Assembly (NCBI GenBank): GCA_016785225.1
Contig: JAFBJZ010000914.1
Span: 496,001 to 560,000 of the forward strand
Direction: 5' to 3'
DNA from: Psettodes erumei
Lineage: Eukaryota > Chordata > Actinopteri > Pleuronectiformes > Psettodidae
DNA: 64,000 nt
Positions 1 through 11,345 of the stretch are shown here, one piece after another (position 1 is the first letter of the stretch; each line of letters begins with the position of its first letter). The position numbers and the translations under genes are program-made. A model generated the notes under the pieces. It saw only the letters and a list, made by a program, of their open reading frames with translations. It ran no database searches and was not told the DNA's origin.

Positions 1-1049
1 CCGGAAGACAAAAAGTGAATGAAAGAGAGAGAGAGCTAAAAGTTGGGTGGCTGAGTGGAGCATATTTTTGTGGGTCAGACAGAACAAGGCTGGCTATCGT
101 AATGGGTCAGCTGAGTGCAGGTATTAAAAATCCTCAGTACAGTAGATTCTAGGTTAGGGATGTTTTTGTGTAGGCAAAGAGGTGTGTTGCTGCGGCGCAC
201 CACATATGATGTGCGCTCCACTTACAATTTGTACCTACACGCACACCTAGATACTGTATATATTAAAGTGGAAGGTTCGGCATATTCTTGCAGATTTCGC
301 AACATGTACAGTTATTGATCACCGCCAGCATGACACCTACAGTACATCGCCTGTGTGTTAACACATGAGTCTCTGTTGTGAGCATATGTAAATGCTGAGT
401 GTGCGTTAAGAGGTTTGGTCAGATGTTACCTCTTAAGTTGGAAATTACGCATGCACACACATGCACGGACACACACTCACAAAGCATGCCTCTGATGTCT
501 TCATTCACAACATCACTCCACACTCCATTCACCTCAAATCAAATTTTTTGGCCTCTCTTTAACACTACAGTGAGTCTACCTCTAGCCATGTCATCAACAC
601 ACGTCAGCTATTGTGTAGGATTTGTCCAAACCTTGAGTTTTGTAAATTGAATATCTTTGCGTTTAAAACTCTCAACCTCCGGGAAAGGTGAATGAGCATC
701 TTTTTACATTATATATATTCTAAACCCTTACTTCATTTCTTAAAAAACCCCAAAAAACAGTTTAATCCAGAGTGAAAGTAATCATGACTTAGAGTTAATT
801 TAATGTATAAAGCGTATAAAGAGCAAAGGAAAAGCACAGGAATCTAAAAGAGAAAATTAACATAATGAATACTTGTTGGTATCAAGTCTAATGTATTCAC
901 AAATATTCACAGCCTATCAGCCTTCAACTCTCACATCCCTGTCCTGGGATAGCATACACAGCAGAGGTCTGTAGGTGAGATTTTCCTGTGTTCATTAATG
1001 ACATGATTACTGATTAGCATTTAGATACTGTATGGGACATTCCCCCCAG
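1..1049. other. Featureless intergenic or intronic DNA
   Basis: AT-rich non-repetitive sequence with a short GA run at the start. No exon, RNA gene or transposon recognised. Confidence 0.4.
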
Positions 1050-1260
1050 GCCTCCCTTCGGTGCAACTCTGGCAGATTGAGGGGCTGCCAGCTAATGTGT
1101 CCTGATTGGGCGACAGGGGTCTGCAGCTCCTACACACACAGCAGCAATTCAGTGGAGTGACACCGCACACCTCCAGCCAGACTGACGGCAGTGAGATCCA
1201 GAGAACGCAATGCTGAATGCAGCAGGATCATGAAGGAGCCAGACAAAATAATTGAAATGA
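1050..1260. other. Candidate conserved non-coding element
   Basis: Balanced, non-repetitive sequence standing out from AT-rich surroundings, with CAGCTAATGTGTCCTGATTGG and E-box-like CAGCTG/CAGCTC words. No open frame; conservation untested. Confidence 0.25.
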
Positions 1261-1879
1261 AGGCCTTTTATTTGTTTTATTGATTTAATATCTGTGAATG
1301 TTATATTTCAACCAGAAATAATCAGTGTGTGTTCGGAGGTTTCCTCCATCCATTCTTTTTGGAAGTCTTATTTTTGTTGCTGACATTAGGAGAAACCTGT
1401 GTGGTCCAGAGGGGCAGTGAAGTTGTCATCTCATGCTAATGGAAAAAGGGATACTCCACTTTAATGCACGACAGACATGATAAGAGACGATCTGAAGCTT
1501 TCTCCAGTTGCCAATACTACATGGACCAATCACTGTCACCACCATTACTGCTGCATGGCAGAGCAGGGGCAGATAGGGACAGTTTGTGAAAATGTCCTGT
1601 TGGTATGTTCAGACATCAAAATTGTGAGAGTTAGCTGCTCACAATACACAACACAATACACTGTTCATTGTTTTTGTTTGCTATAGCTTTGATTTCCCAC
1701 CAATTCATAATTCAGACAACAGAGTATCCCAGAGTGGCAAAAGAAAAAAAGATCTTATATACATATAAGAAAGTACAACTGCAAATTGATGCTGTATCTT
1801 ACAGCATGTACTGTGTTATGGACAGTGGAGACATACAGATCATCACAATGTACAGTATATCTATAGTAAATTGATTTTA

Positions 1880-2335
1880 TTGATTATAAGATAAATAATA
1901 AATTAAACATAGAGGTTAAGTGGACAGAGGTGAAAACAAGGAGTGTTACAGTATAAGGGAAGTAGGTGCAGTTTAGATAATAGTAAAGTGAACAAGGTCA
2001 GAGTAGTGAGACAGTGCAGTAATGCTGTGCTGTGCTGTGCTGTGCTGTGCTGTGTCTGGAGTTCAGCAGGTGTCAGCCTCTTCCTGAGCCTGCTGGTGTG
2101 GGAGCGGATGCTCCTGTGATGCTTGCTGGACAAGGTGGAGAGTGAAAAGGTCCATGGTTGGTGTGGGATGAATCCTGGATGATGATTTTCACCCTGCCCA
2201 GGCAGCGTTTATGGTAAATGTTCTCAGTGGTGGGCAATTGGGTGGCACTGATCCATTGGCCAGTTTTCACCACCCAGTGAAATGGTTTACACTCTGATGC
2301 AGAGCAATTGCCACACCACACTGAGATGCTGTTGG
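1880..2335 (-). repeat. CR1/Rex1-group LINE 3' fragment, broken
   Basis: The minus strand encodes CGNCSASECKPFHWVVKTGQ and IYHKRCLGRVKIIIQDSSHTNHG in one frame, then RSIRSHTSRLRKRLTPAELQTQ in another. Together these match the end of the fish LINE reverse-transcriptase ORF (order: GNCSA, KRC, DSSHPNHGLF, RSIRSRTSRL). A frameshift lies near 2130. A GCTGT pentamer repeat follows. Confidence 0.75.
2024..2055 (+). repeat. GCTGT pentanucleotide repeat
   Basis: About six tandem copies of GCTGT inside the LINE fragment. A shorter version of the same unit occurs near 40742-40757. Confidence 0.8.
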
Positions 2336-5164
2336 TGTTTTTTTTTCTTCAGGATGAGACTTTACAGATCAAAGGACTCCAAGGAATATTTAAATATTTG
2401 AATATACTGGGTTTAGAAATTACTTTTTGCATTGGGTTGAAAGAAATAATTGGTTGTTTGTACTGAAAAGATGAGATTTAATGACTGACTAGTGCACTTA
2501 AAAAGATAAAAATTACAATCTCATAAATTACCCTGATGAGGGCAAGATAGCAGAACAATTTTTACAGAATTTGAGGTTGAAATATTCTTATGTGGTCATC
2601 CTAAACTCATATTTGCGAACCAGTGGTGTCCAGCTGCTTCTTGGGACTTTACTTCTGTTATGTGAGAAAACCTTTTCCGGGTGTTTTTGGTATTTTGTTT
2701 ACCCCCTGCACGCCCACCACCGGATTTCATCCTGGTCACAGGCACCCATAAAAATACAGCTTACACATGTAAAAATAAAAAATAAAAAAATAAAAAATCT
2801 ATGCAATATAGCAGGAATGTCAAATATGAGTGGTTACACAGAACAAAGCTAACCAATAAAATCTCACCTCCAGGCAGGCATGGTGTTTGCACACACACAC
2901 ACAAACAGAGACTGAGAACTGAACAGAGACTAAGCCTGAAATGGTTAAATTGAATGGACTTTTTATGGGACTGATATTACTGCATTCTATCTAATGTGCT
3001 CCTCTCTCCTCTCTTGACCTTTCTCTCCAGCCCCCTCCCATCTAAACCCCCCACCATTTCCACTCTCTTTCTCTGTATAAGAGGGGTCAGCTGTCCTTTC
3101 CCATAGCTGTCAACTCTCAGCCTCTTTACAGCAATCTGACGACCCCCCACACTCTCTCCTCCACGCTGTCTGTCTTTCTCACTCACTCTCTCTCTCTCCA
3201 TCTCTAGCTCAGCTGTCAGATGCACCCAGGGTGATTGGAGCTGAGCCAGTGGACGGGTGGAAGAAAAAAAGAAGGGAATGAGGTAAGGAAGTGACGAGGA
3301 TGGAGTGGAAGAAGGAAGCAGTGGATGTGGGGTGGTATCAGATCAACCTTTATAGAAGAAGACAGGCCAGGGCTAAATAAAAACCCACAATATTAGAGTG
3401 AGAGGGGAGCAGCAGGGAAGACGGAGGAATGAGAGAGATATCGTGGAGGACAGGAATAAAGGAAAGGAAGAAAGAAAACAGAAATCACTGTGCTCTAGTC
3501 CACTCTCCTGGGTTATTTCTAGAGGTCTCGTACAACAGTTCGGTGAGTTTCTTGGTCTCTGAGGATTTAAGGTCAGCACTTTGTGTCAGAAGGGAAATGT
3601 CCTTGTCCCAACCTGTCACCGGAGCGCACTATTGACCGGACTGAGAGGTGTGATTGGCAGCCACAGAGGCCAGTCATTTAGGATTACAAGAGCACTGGAC
3701 CATGCCACCGACATGGCCTGAAGAGGTGGAGGCCTCCTGTGACACACATGCGTGTGCCACCACTGTCTGCCTGTCAGGATCCTTCCTTGTGAGGAGCTTC
3801 ACAAAAGCACAACAAAAGCACAGTAGTTCCATGCTGTCCCCTACTATTAGCTAACTGGCTGCTGAATGTGATTGCTGATTTTGCACCCACACTGTGTTCA
3901 ACGTCCAGTCAAGCCAACAATTGGTCGCTGTCCATGGTGCTGAAGGAGGATGGTTCATTCAGTTTCAATATATTTCACCGCAAATTTTTGTTGTTCTTTT
4001 ATTTCAAAATATGGCCAAAAAAGCCAAATGCCATTCAGTTTTGGGAGTAATCAGTATCAGTTTCTGGATCCAGCAAAGTTTTGAAGGATTCTTCACCATT
4101 GCGAGACAGGGCAAAATTTCTATCATATCTCCATAAATGCATAAATGTTTGGAATGAGTGGGGCAACTTGATAGCTGTGTGGTTCAGGTGCAAGAGCCAG
4201 ACCATTTTGGGGAAGATTGTCACATCATATACATCTGTTATCTCCTATTAAACATGATTCTCTCTGTGAAGTGAAACCCAGTCAGAACTCTAAAAGACCA
4301 TCCTTCCAAATGCAGCTGAAAACAATATCATACTGAAGTTTCTGAACAGCTGACACTTTGGAGATACAAGTTACTGTCTCTAATCCAGCTCTCTCTCTCT
4401 CTCTATGTTTGGGTATAGTGTCAGTCTGCTGGGTCGGCCTAAGCCTTTCTCTCTCTCCCTCCCTCAGCCGAGCTCGCACCCATCCCCTCTCCTCCTCTCC
4501 AAGTCGCTGCCTGGTGCCAACCCCTTTTTCACCAGCTAATACCACTTCACCCTTTTTACCCTTCTTCTCCTCCCACTTGCATTCAATCGTGCTATCTCCC
4601 TGCAGCAGGCCTGTCAAACACCCTGCCACTGAGTGAGGCAAATCAGCCTCGAAATGGGGGGGTTGACGGTGAGCCTGATGAGAGAGAAAGAGACAGCGAT
4701 GGATGTAAAAAAATAGGAATGGAGTGAATGTAATAGTGGAGGGCAGAAAAGGAAGGGGTAAGAGTGCAACAATAGGGACAGAGCAAGGAGGTGGCGAATT
4801 CAAGGGAAGAATGGATGAGACCAAAGGCATGATGAATGAACGGAGAGGCAGAGAGGTCAAGGGTGGACAAATAGATGGAGAGCTGGAACCAAGAAGGGAT
4901 GCCGAGGAGAGAGCAAGACAAACGATCAAATTTCATATATCATTCATGAGAGAAGGATCAGTTCCCCCCCTTCATCCCTTGGCTTGTCACCCTGCCTGCT
5001 TCTGGTGAATATATGTTGTTGCTTGCATGTCTGCATCTCTGTCTGAACCACCAAAGCAGTTTCTGTCTGGGCATCATCTACAATATGTGACCAGCTTTGG
5101 CTGACACAGATGTGTGATACATTGAACAGTGGAATATAGGCTGAGAGCAAAAAATGGGTTGCTC
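2336..5164. other. Non-coding, with pyrimidine/purine-skewed stretches
   Basis: Contains CT-rich blocks at 2995-3200 and 4380-4560 and purine-rich blocks at 3240-3480 and 4680-4910. These keep long frames open on both strands (up to 215 codons at 4282-4929 minus) without any protein likeness. Confidence 0.4.
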
Positions 5165-5395
5165 AAATTCAGAGGTGGACAAAGTACACAACTGTATACA
5201 CAAAGTATAGATATTACAGCTAAAACTCTTACTCCAATTTAAGTGAAAGTTGTTCAGTTAGATTTTTACTTAAGTAAAAGTAGTGGAGTACTTGCTTTAG
5301 AAAATACTTAAGTATCAAATGTAATTGTTCTCTTTTTATTTCAAGCCATTGTTGTATTATTACTATAACACTTAAGCCATATTCTCACTAGAGAT
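5165..5395. repeat. Teleost interspersed repeat (AAGTACTTAAGTAAAAGTA type)
   Basis: GAGGTGGACAAAGTACACAAC, TTTTACTTAAGTAAAAGTAG and AAATACTTAAGTATCAAA are hallmarks of a common non-autonomous fish repeat. A short relic of the same wording (GATACTTGAGTAAAAGTAGG) is at 47605-47625. Confidence 0.55.
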
Positions 5396-5472
5396 GAAAA
5401 AATGTAATCAGTTCATTATATTTATTGTTATTTAAAATGTGTGGCCAAGCAAAGGATACTGCCCATCTCACA

Positions 5473-5496
5473 GTGTGTGTGTGTGTGTGTGTGTGT
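5473..5496 (+). repeat. (GT)n microsatellite
   Basis: Twelve perfect GT units, followed by an imperfect GTATGT end. Confidence 0.95.
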
Positions 5497-5738
5497 ATGT
5501 TTTTTGTAGATGCACACATGTAAGTGTATGCATTCATGCACATTTGAATCAGACATACAGTAGAATTACTTTAAATGCAGCTTGCTCAAGAAAATATGAA
5601 ATAAAACAGAAACATCCAACTTGTTTAAAACCCAGGTCCACAACTGTAGTTTTATAGCTGCCCAACAGCAATTCTGCTCTAAGCCAGACAAAAATGAAAA
5701 CTGGCAATATTTTACGTCCAAATACAATACGAAAAATA

Positions 5739-6456
5739 CACTGCTCAAAAAATAAAAGGAACACTAAAATAACACATCCTAGATGTGAATGAATGAAATA
5801 TTCTTACGAAATACTTTGTTCTTTACATAGTTGAATGCGCTGACAACAAAATTACACAAAAATGATCAATAGAAATCAAATTCATTTACCCATGGAGGTC
5901 TGGAGTCACACTCAAAATTAAAGTGGAAAAACACATTACAGGCTGATCCAACTTTGACGTAATGTCCTTAAAACAAGTCAAAATGAGGCTCAGTAGTGTG
6001 TGTGGCCTCCACGTGCCTGTATGACCTCCCGACAATGCCTGGGCATGCTCCTGATGAGGTGGCAGATGGTATCCTGAGGGATCTCCTCCCAGACCTGGAC
6101 TAAAGCATCCGCCAACTCCTGGACAGTCTGTGGTTCAACATGGTGTTGGTGGATGGAGTGAGACATGATGTCCCAGATGTGCTCAATTGGATTCAGGTCT
6201 GGGGAACGGGCGGGCCAGTCCATAGCATCAATGCCTTCGTCTTGCAGGAACTGCTGACATACTCCAGCCACATGAAGTCTAGCATTGTCTTAGATTAGGA
6301 GGAACCCAGGGCCAACTGCACCAGCATATGGTCTCACAAAGGGTCTGAGGATCTCATCTCGGTACCTAATTGCAGTCAGGCTACCTCTGGTGAGCACAAG
6401 GAGGGCTGTGCTGCCCCCCAAAGAAATGCCACCCAACACCATTACTGACCAACTGC
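5739..6456 (-). mobile_element. Truncated Tc1/mariner transposon, dead
   Basis: The left end begins at a TA dinucleotide with CACTGCTCAAAAAATAAAAG, a known fish Tc1-type terminal sequence. The minus strand (5990-6456) encodes the C-terminal half of the transposase: the DNARLH segment with the second catalytic Asp, then DWPARSPDLNPIEHIWD with the last catalytic acid, ending RGGHTHY. A TAA at 6290-6292 replaces the codon just before the DNA motif. Similarity stops near 6456, so the N-terminal DNA-binding half and the other inverted repeat are lost. Confidence 0.88.
5990..6456 (-). pseudogene. Tc1-like transposase pseudogene (C-terminal half)
   Basis: The reading frame is continuous from about 6456 to 5990 apart from one nonsense codon at 6290-6292. 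It retains two of the three DDE acidic positions. The stop at 5990 is the natural end. The N-terminal helix-turn-helix region is absent. Confidence 0.85.
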
Positions 6457-9400
6457 CTCTGTGCTGCATAAAAGCAAGTGAGCAGTCACCTTGATGTGCT
6501 GACACAGCAGTTTCTTTTCTACTTGTTTGCAGCATCTGTGCTTGTTTTCATCTCTATGTGAATCCTGTGTCCTGGCAGATCCTGAATGAACCCGTTGGGT
6601 TGGGAAGTGTGCAAGCTGGCCTCAGTAACCTGTGGCTGCTCAGAACACCCTCCTCTGTGTACGTCTGCAGACATGCAGAAAGTATAATATGTTATCACGA
6701 ACACTTCCCATTTCACTTACATCTGTTTTTTACTGCTGTTTCTGCAAAGTCAGCCTTGTCTTGAGTTGATCCCAGTGGTACCACAGGAAAAATCCGGGGT
6801 GACCCAGAAAGCCTTTTACATACATGACACCTCAAAAAGAGCATGCAAAGTCACCATTACATTTTAAACAATAATATAACTTAAAACAACTCTTTCTCAT
6901 AGTACTCTGTCTCTTTCTTATATAGAGAAGAGTTTGTTTTAGAGTAATAAAGTGATAAAAATTATGAAATTAAAATAATACAGCTGACACCACCACCACC
7001 AATGACAGACAAGAGAGTTCTGTAAACAGCTGAAAGCTGATAACCACTGCACTCTCCACTATGATATCAATCATGTATTCTGTGAACAACAAAGGCTAAC
7101 ATTGTGTTTTATGCAAGAACTACTCAGCATTCTACGCCTTCATGTTACAGAATCTTTAATTTTCCATTACAATTGAAAGAAGAGAAAAAAACACTTTCTT
7201 TCTTCTTTCATTTCTCATTTATTGCTTCATAGTGTCAGGCAGGACTTTCACAAGACACGAACAGTTTTGCACTTTTTGCACATGAGTATGTGTTTCTGAC
7301 TTTTGCAGCAGTAAAGTGGTCGATAGCTGGTTTGGCAGCAATTACAGCAGAAACGACAGTGACAGTTTTTACCTCCACTTAACCTAATTCCCATACCATA
7401 GCTGATGAGTATGGTGGTCTTAAAGTTGCTGGAGGCAAGATTTTTCATTTAAAATCCATTTGTTTTATCAGTGGGGATTCAACAGAGAGGAGAGGTTCAT
7501 CTCTTTTAAGTGAGACACAGCAGTGCCCACATGTCCAAAGACATTCTTAATGGCAGATGGATTTAGAAATGGTGTTCACACAGGGAGTCGAAAACTCCTG
7601 ATGTTCCATTCATTTCTACATCTTTGGTCAAAGGCAACGTTCAGCCACTGGTAGGCACATTGGACCTGTGCAAGTCAGTAACACCACCTTACAGTGTGAG
7701 TGTGAGATTTTCACATAAAATATCGACTAACGTAAAATGGCATTGGCAGGGTGTTAGAAGTTTGCATTGAAACCTCATTAAAGGTAGTTCAGAGTCATAC
7801 TGCAAGACCAAAGGCCTTCAGACAAAATAATTTCAACCATCAATAAATCTAGCTCCAGCTGATGGTCCACACTTCTACAGAGGGCCTTTACAGCACACAC
7901 TTATTAAGCTAATATAATGCTTTAAAAATATTCAGCAGTTTCACATTCTTTGTCATTCCCTCTCATTCTAGTCAAAAGGGTTTTTGTATATACAGCACAA
8001 TTCTCTGATTAAAGAATGAGATTTTTTTTTACTGTATTTGCCTCTATCATTACAGTTTACCCCTTTCTCGTCAGCTTACTGCACCACACTTTTCAGCAAA
8101 AACGTTTCCACTCGCTCAACGTTTTCTTCTCTTCAGTCCAAATGATTGATTTTCTATGTCTAAAAAGACCCTTCCCTGTCTCCTCTCCACCCATCTCCCC
8201 AGGAGTCTGTGTTCAAGAAGAACCTTTCAACATCCAATGGTGAAATATTAAGAGGGCACAAGTTACAAAGCCCTGAGTCCTGGCCTCAGGCTACAGCTGA
8301 GAGAGAAGTGTTGGCTCTGTATATGTGGGGGTGATGGGGTGATGGTGCATGAGTGAAACCAATAGTTTACCTGCGGTAAAGGTGGGCCAAAGAGAGTCAG
8401 GTCCATGGGAAAGCAGGGGCGCTAAAGCCCCTGAGACGATGAGCATTCAAATGTGTCAAGGAAAATCACTGATGCCTTTAAACAGATGGTGAGAGAGATG
8501 GGAGCAAACAAGGGTGTCACAGAGGTGCGTGTGTGTGCGTGTGTGTGTGGTCTGCTGCGGCAGCAACAGATTTATAGGTGTGTGTCCACGCTGCAGTGTG
8601 TGGACATAAATAAGGCTGAGGGGAGAAAGCTCTCCATTGAGCATAATCAAGTGGATCCTTTAGAGTGCCATTTATCTCTCTTGCTCTCTTTCTCTCTCGC
8701 TCTCTCTCTGTCACACACATGCAGCTGTGCATGTATGCAGTTACAATATACAACATTTAAATACAAAGCAAAATATTAGGCAGCCTAACAAGGGTGTCTC
8801 TTTCTCTGAAACATGCTCTCACTTTTTCTCTCTCTCTCCCACACACACACACAATTCATTCAGTCCATTTCCCCCACATATCCACATGCATTTATCCTCA
8901 CTCTGAGCAAAAAGACTTAACTATAGCTGAGAAGTCACACTAAGTAGACAGCTATTGTAAAAGTGTGGTTGTAGACACGTCCAATTCTCACTGTGCCTTA
9001 ACCTAACCAAATAAAAAATAGATATTTCTTTACAAAATCCCTGAACAGTCTTCCATGTACTGGGTGTTTATTCACATGCTTTGGGAAGAAAAAATTTGTG
9101 TGCTGTTTGAAAAGCTGAAGCTGCTGAATGAGCTGAGTGTCCTTGACACTGGCCTAATTCAAGTTTTCATGGTTTTGCTTGCAAATTCCCTCCAACTCAA
9201 ATGTTTTTGTTCTTCCTGACGTGTAAATGCACTGAGTAAACTGTAGTGAGAAGAACTTATTGTATGTAGTTTGAGCTAAAGTTGAAATCTTCTCTGAAAG
9301 GTTGATGCTGAGTCCTGTGGAGGTCTCTTTTATTAAATTCACATGTCTTTATTTGTGGAAGACTCTTGGGGTCAGTCAACTTCTGGGGGCAGGATCAGCA

Positions 9401-9695
9401 GTCACAATGGGCTGTTCTGTCACTTGGCAGAGATGCACACAAAAGCTATTGCGTTACACCACAGACTGCATATAACTGAAGTCCTTACACACTGCTCTGG
9501 CTCTGTCGGTCAGTAAAGGTGTTCATCTCCAGGATCTTAAAGGGGTCCTACAGGTGTAACAGTCTCCGGGACTCCAGTCCAAGTTAACCTTGGTGCATAA
9601 CTTTCTTTTATCGTTACTTTATATTGTTAAAATGATTCCTAACAAACTTTCTTTTCTTTCTGTCAAGTAATATGTACAGGTTTTATGGTGTTAGC
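6457..9695. other. Non-coding, no assigned feature apart from the cysteine-rich frame
   Basis: Mixed AT-rich DNA; CT/CA simple runs at 8520-8560, 8675-8710 and 8820-8852. No gene seen. Confidence 0.35.
7245..7450 (-). other. Short cysteine-rich open frame, unidentified
   Basis: 66 codons with a dense Cys array (CHCRFCCNCC, then CC and CKKC). The spacing loosely recalls the C-terminal cysteine domain of piggyBac-type transposases, but no other transposase motif lies nearby. Possibly a dead element end; possibly chance. Confidence 0.2.
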
Positions 9696-11345
9696 CAGTG
9701 GTGGATGGTGCTAAAAAATTTCAGGGGATCTTTCTTTCAGTTTCTCATTTCAGTCTGGTTTTAGGAGTGCATAAGTGTTTTTATTTCTATTAAGAACTGT
9801 TTTTCGTGGATTTTTTAGTTTGTGTAGATATTGACATTATGATGAAATCCTTTAAGGAATCCAAAAAGTAGGGTGGAGAATGCATGACATTAAATATGAG
9901 CAACAAAATGATTGTTTATTGCAAAGTCTCTTGTTATACAGACATATTATATAGTTAAACAGGTTATTAAGTGAAAATGAGCAAGTACAAATACCAAGCA
10001 GTCAAAACATCGAAACTCAGGAAATTTTTGCAACATGGAGTGGGCATCTACATTTAACCGTAAGTAACAGGCCAGAAGCACTACTTGAACATAAATTTTG
10101 CCCTCCTTCCCTTCTGTCTTGCAAACTTCGCAATGTCTTTCTGATTAAAGTCAGTCATCTCAGTAACGAGGGTCTTTTCCATTGATAGTATGGCCAATAT
10201 GTTCAGCTATTCTGTGTAATGGTGTTTCTGAGAAAGGTTTTAATCCTGTTCAAGGTTGAGAAGCACCTCTCCGTTGTGGTCATCGGTGTAGTGATGAGGA
10301 TCATTAAGAGAGTGACAGTCTCTAACCCGAACCTCGTATGCTCTGGAAACAGCGCATCAGGTCCTCTCTGTGCTCATACACAGGGTTGATGGCTTTGTTG
10401 TGAAAGTTCTATCTGATGTGGCTGGATGTAGGCAGTCTGTTGGCCATGGCTTTATCAAGAATATCTGTCATTTGGGTGATCTTGAAAAAAGTTGGCAAGT
10501 CTACTGAGATCAGAACATAAATTCTGATTTTGCATATATGAGAGGTGGCCTGTTGAATTATCAGGCTTAGCTGACGTGCGTAGCAGTGGATGTGATGGGC
10601 ATTTGGGTACACATCTTGTATTTTCCTCTGAACACCTGCAGTGGCACCCCTCATCACGCTCCCTCATATGCCTGGGAGATGAGTTTACTTTTCTGACAGG
10701 GAAAGAAGTGGAAGGCAATCCTCACACCGCATCCAGTTAGCGAGCTCCGTTAGCCCTAACAGGAACTGGAGAAGCCGGGGGTGTAAGTCCGTCCACGATC
10801 TCCCACCTGCTGCTGTAGGAATAAATTGGGTGCTCTGGTCCAAGGTCCTTTAGCCTGTTTTTTTCTTCAGGTGTTCACCAAGCAAAATTATATCTTTTCA
10901 AAACAACAGAACTTTGTGTCACTGGTCTACTCAAACTCAACATCTTCAAAACTCCAACATGACTGTAGGAATGAGTGACAGTCACATAGAAAACTGATCC
11001 AATCATGACAGCCAAATTGGAATCAAAGCTATTTCAATTGGCTGCTGATAATATCCAAAAGTGTGAGGAGCTACATACAAACTCATTTGGCTGGTGCCTC
11101 AGCAGGTGGAAGTACAGTATATAGGAAGTATGAAGTAGTAGTAGGAAGTAGGAAGTAGTATTCACATAAAATTTCAATGAATACAGTTAAAACATTAGAT
11201 TAGGATGAAGTAGGATAAGTAATAAATCTGAATTAATGAACACTTTTGCTCAACTGACTAATGTTTAACATAACATATTATTTCTCATCTGGATAATTGG
11301 AAGGGGGGCGATGCCCCAGCGCCCCCTATTGACCAGCCACCACTA
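9696..11345 (-). mobile_element. hAT transposon, internally deleted, with terminal repeats and degenerate target duplication
   Basis: The ends are CAGTGGTGGATGG (9696) and, inverted, TAGTGGTGGCTGG (11345). Flanks GTGTTAGC and GTGATAGT agree at 6 of 8 bases, as expected for an aged 8-bp hAT duplication. The minus-strand interior encodes pieces of a DUF4371/ZMYM1-like hAT transposase: SKLISQAYEGA, VMRGATAGVQRKIQDVYPNA, HHIHCYARQLSLIIQQA, VYEHREDLMRCFQSIR, and the C-terminal FNQKDIAKFARQKGRRAKF. Frameshifts and stops break it. At 1650 bases it is far shorter than an autonomous copy. Confidence 0.85.
10086..10720 (-). pseudogene. hAT transposase pseudogene (DUF4371/ZMYM1-like)
   Basis: Fragments in at least two frames. 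A frame change falls between QAYEGA and VMRGATAGVQ near 10657. A stop follows LPTSSHIR at about 10409, and more stops follow SIRGSG. The terminal KFARQKGRRAKFMFK ends at a stop near 10086. The N-terminal zinc-finger part is not recognisable. Confidence 0.8.

Noticed and set aside
4282..4929. Open frame of 215 codons on the minus strand, the longest in the window
   Set aside because: It spans pyrimidine/purine-skewed low-complexity DNA, is Ser/Pro/Leu then Arg/Glu/Gly-rich, matches no family, and the opposite strand is equally open.
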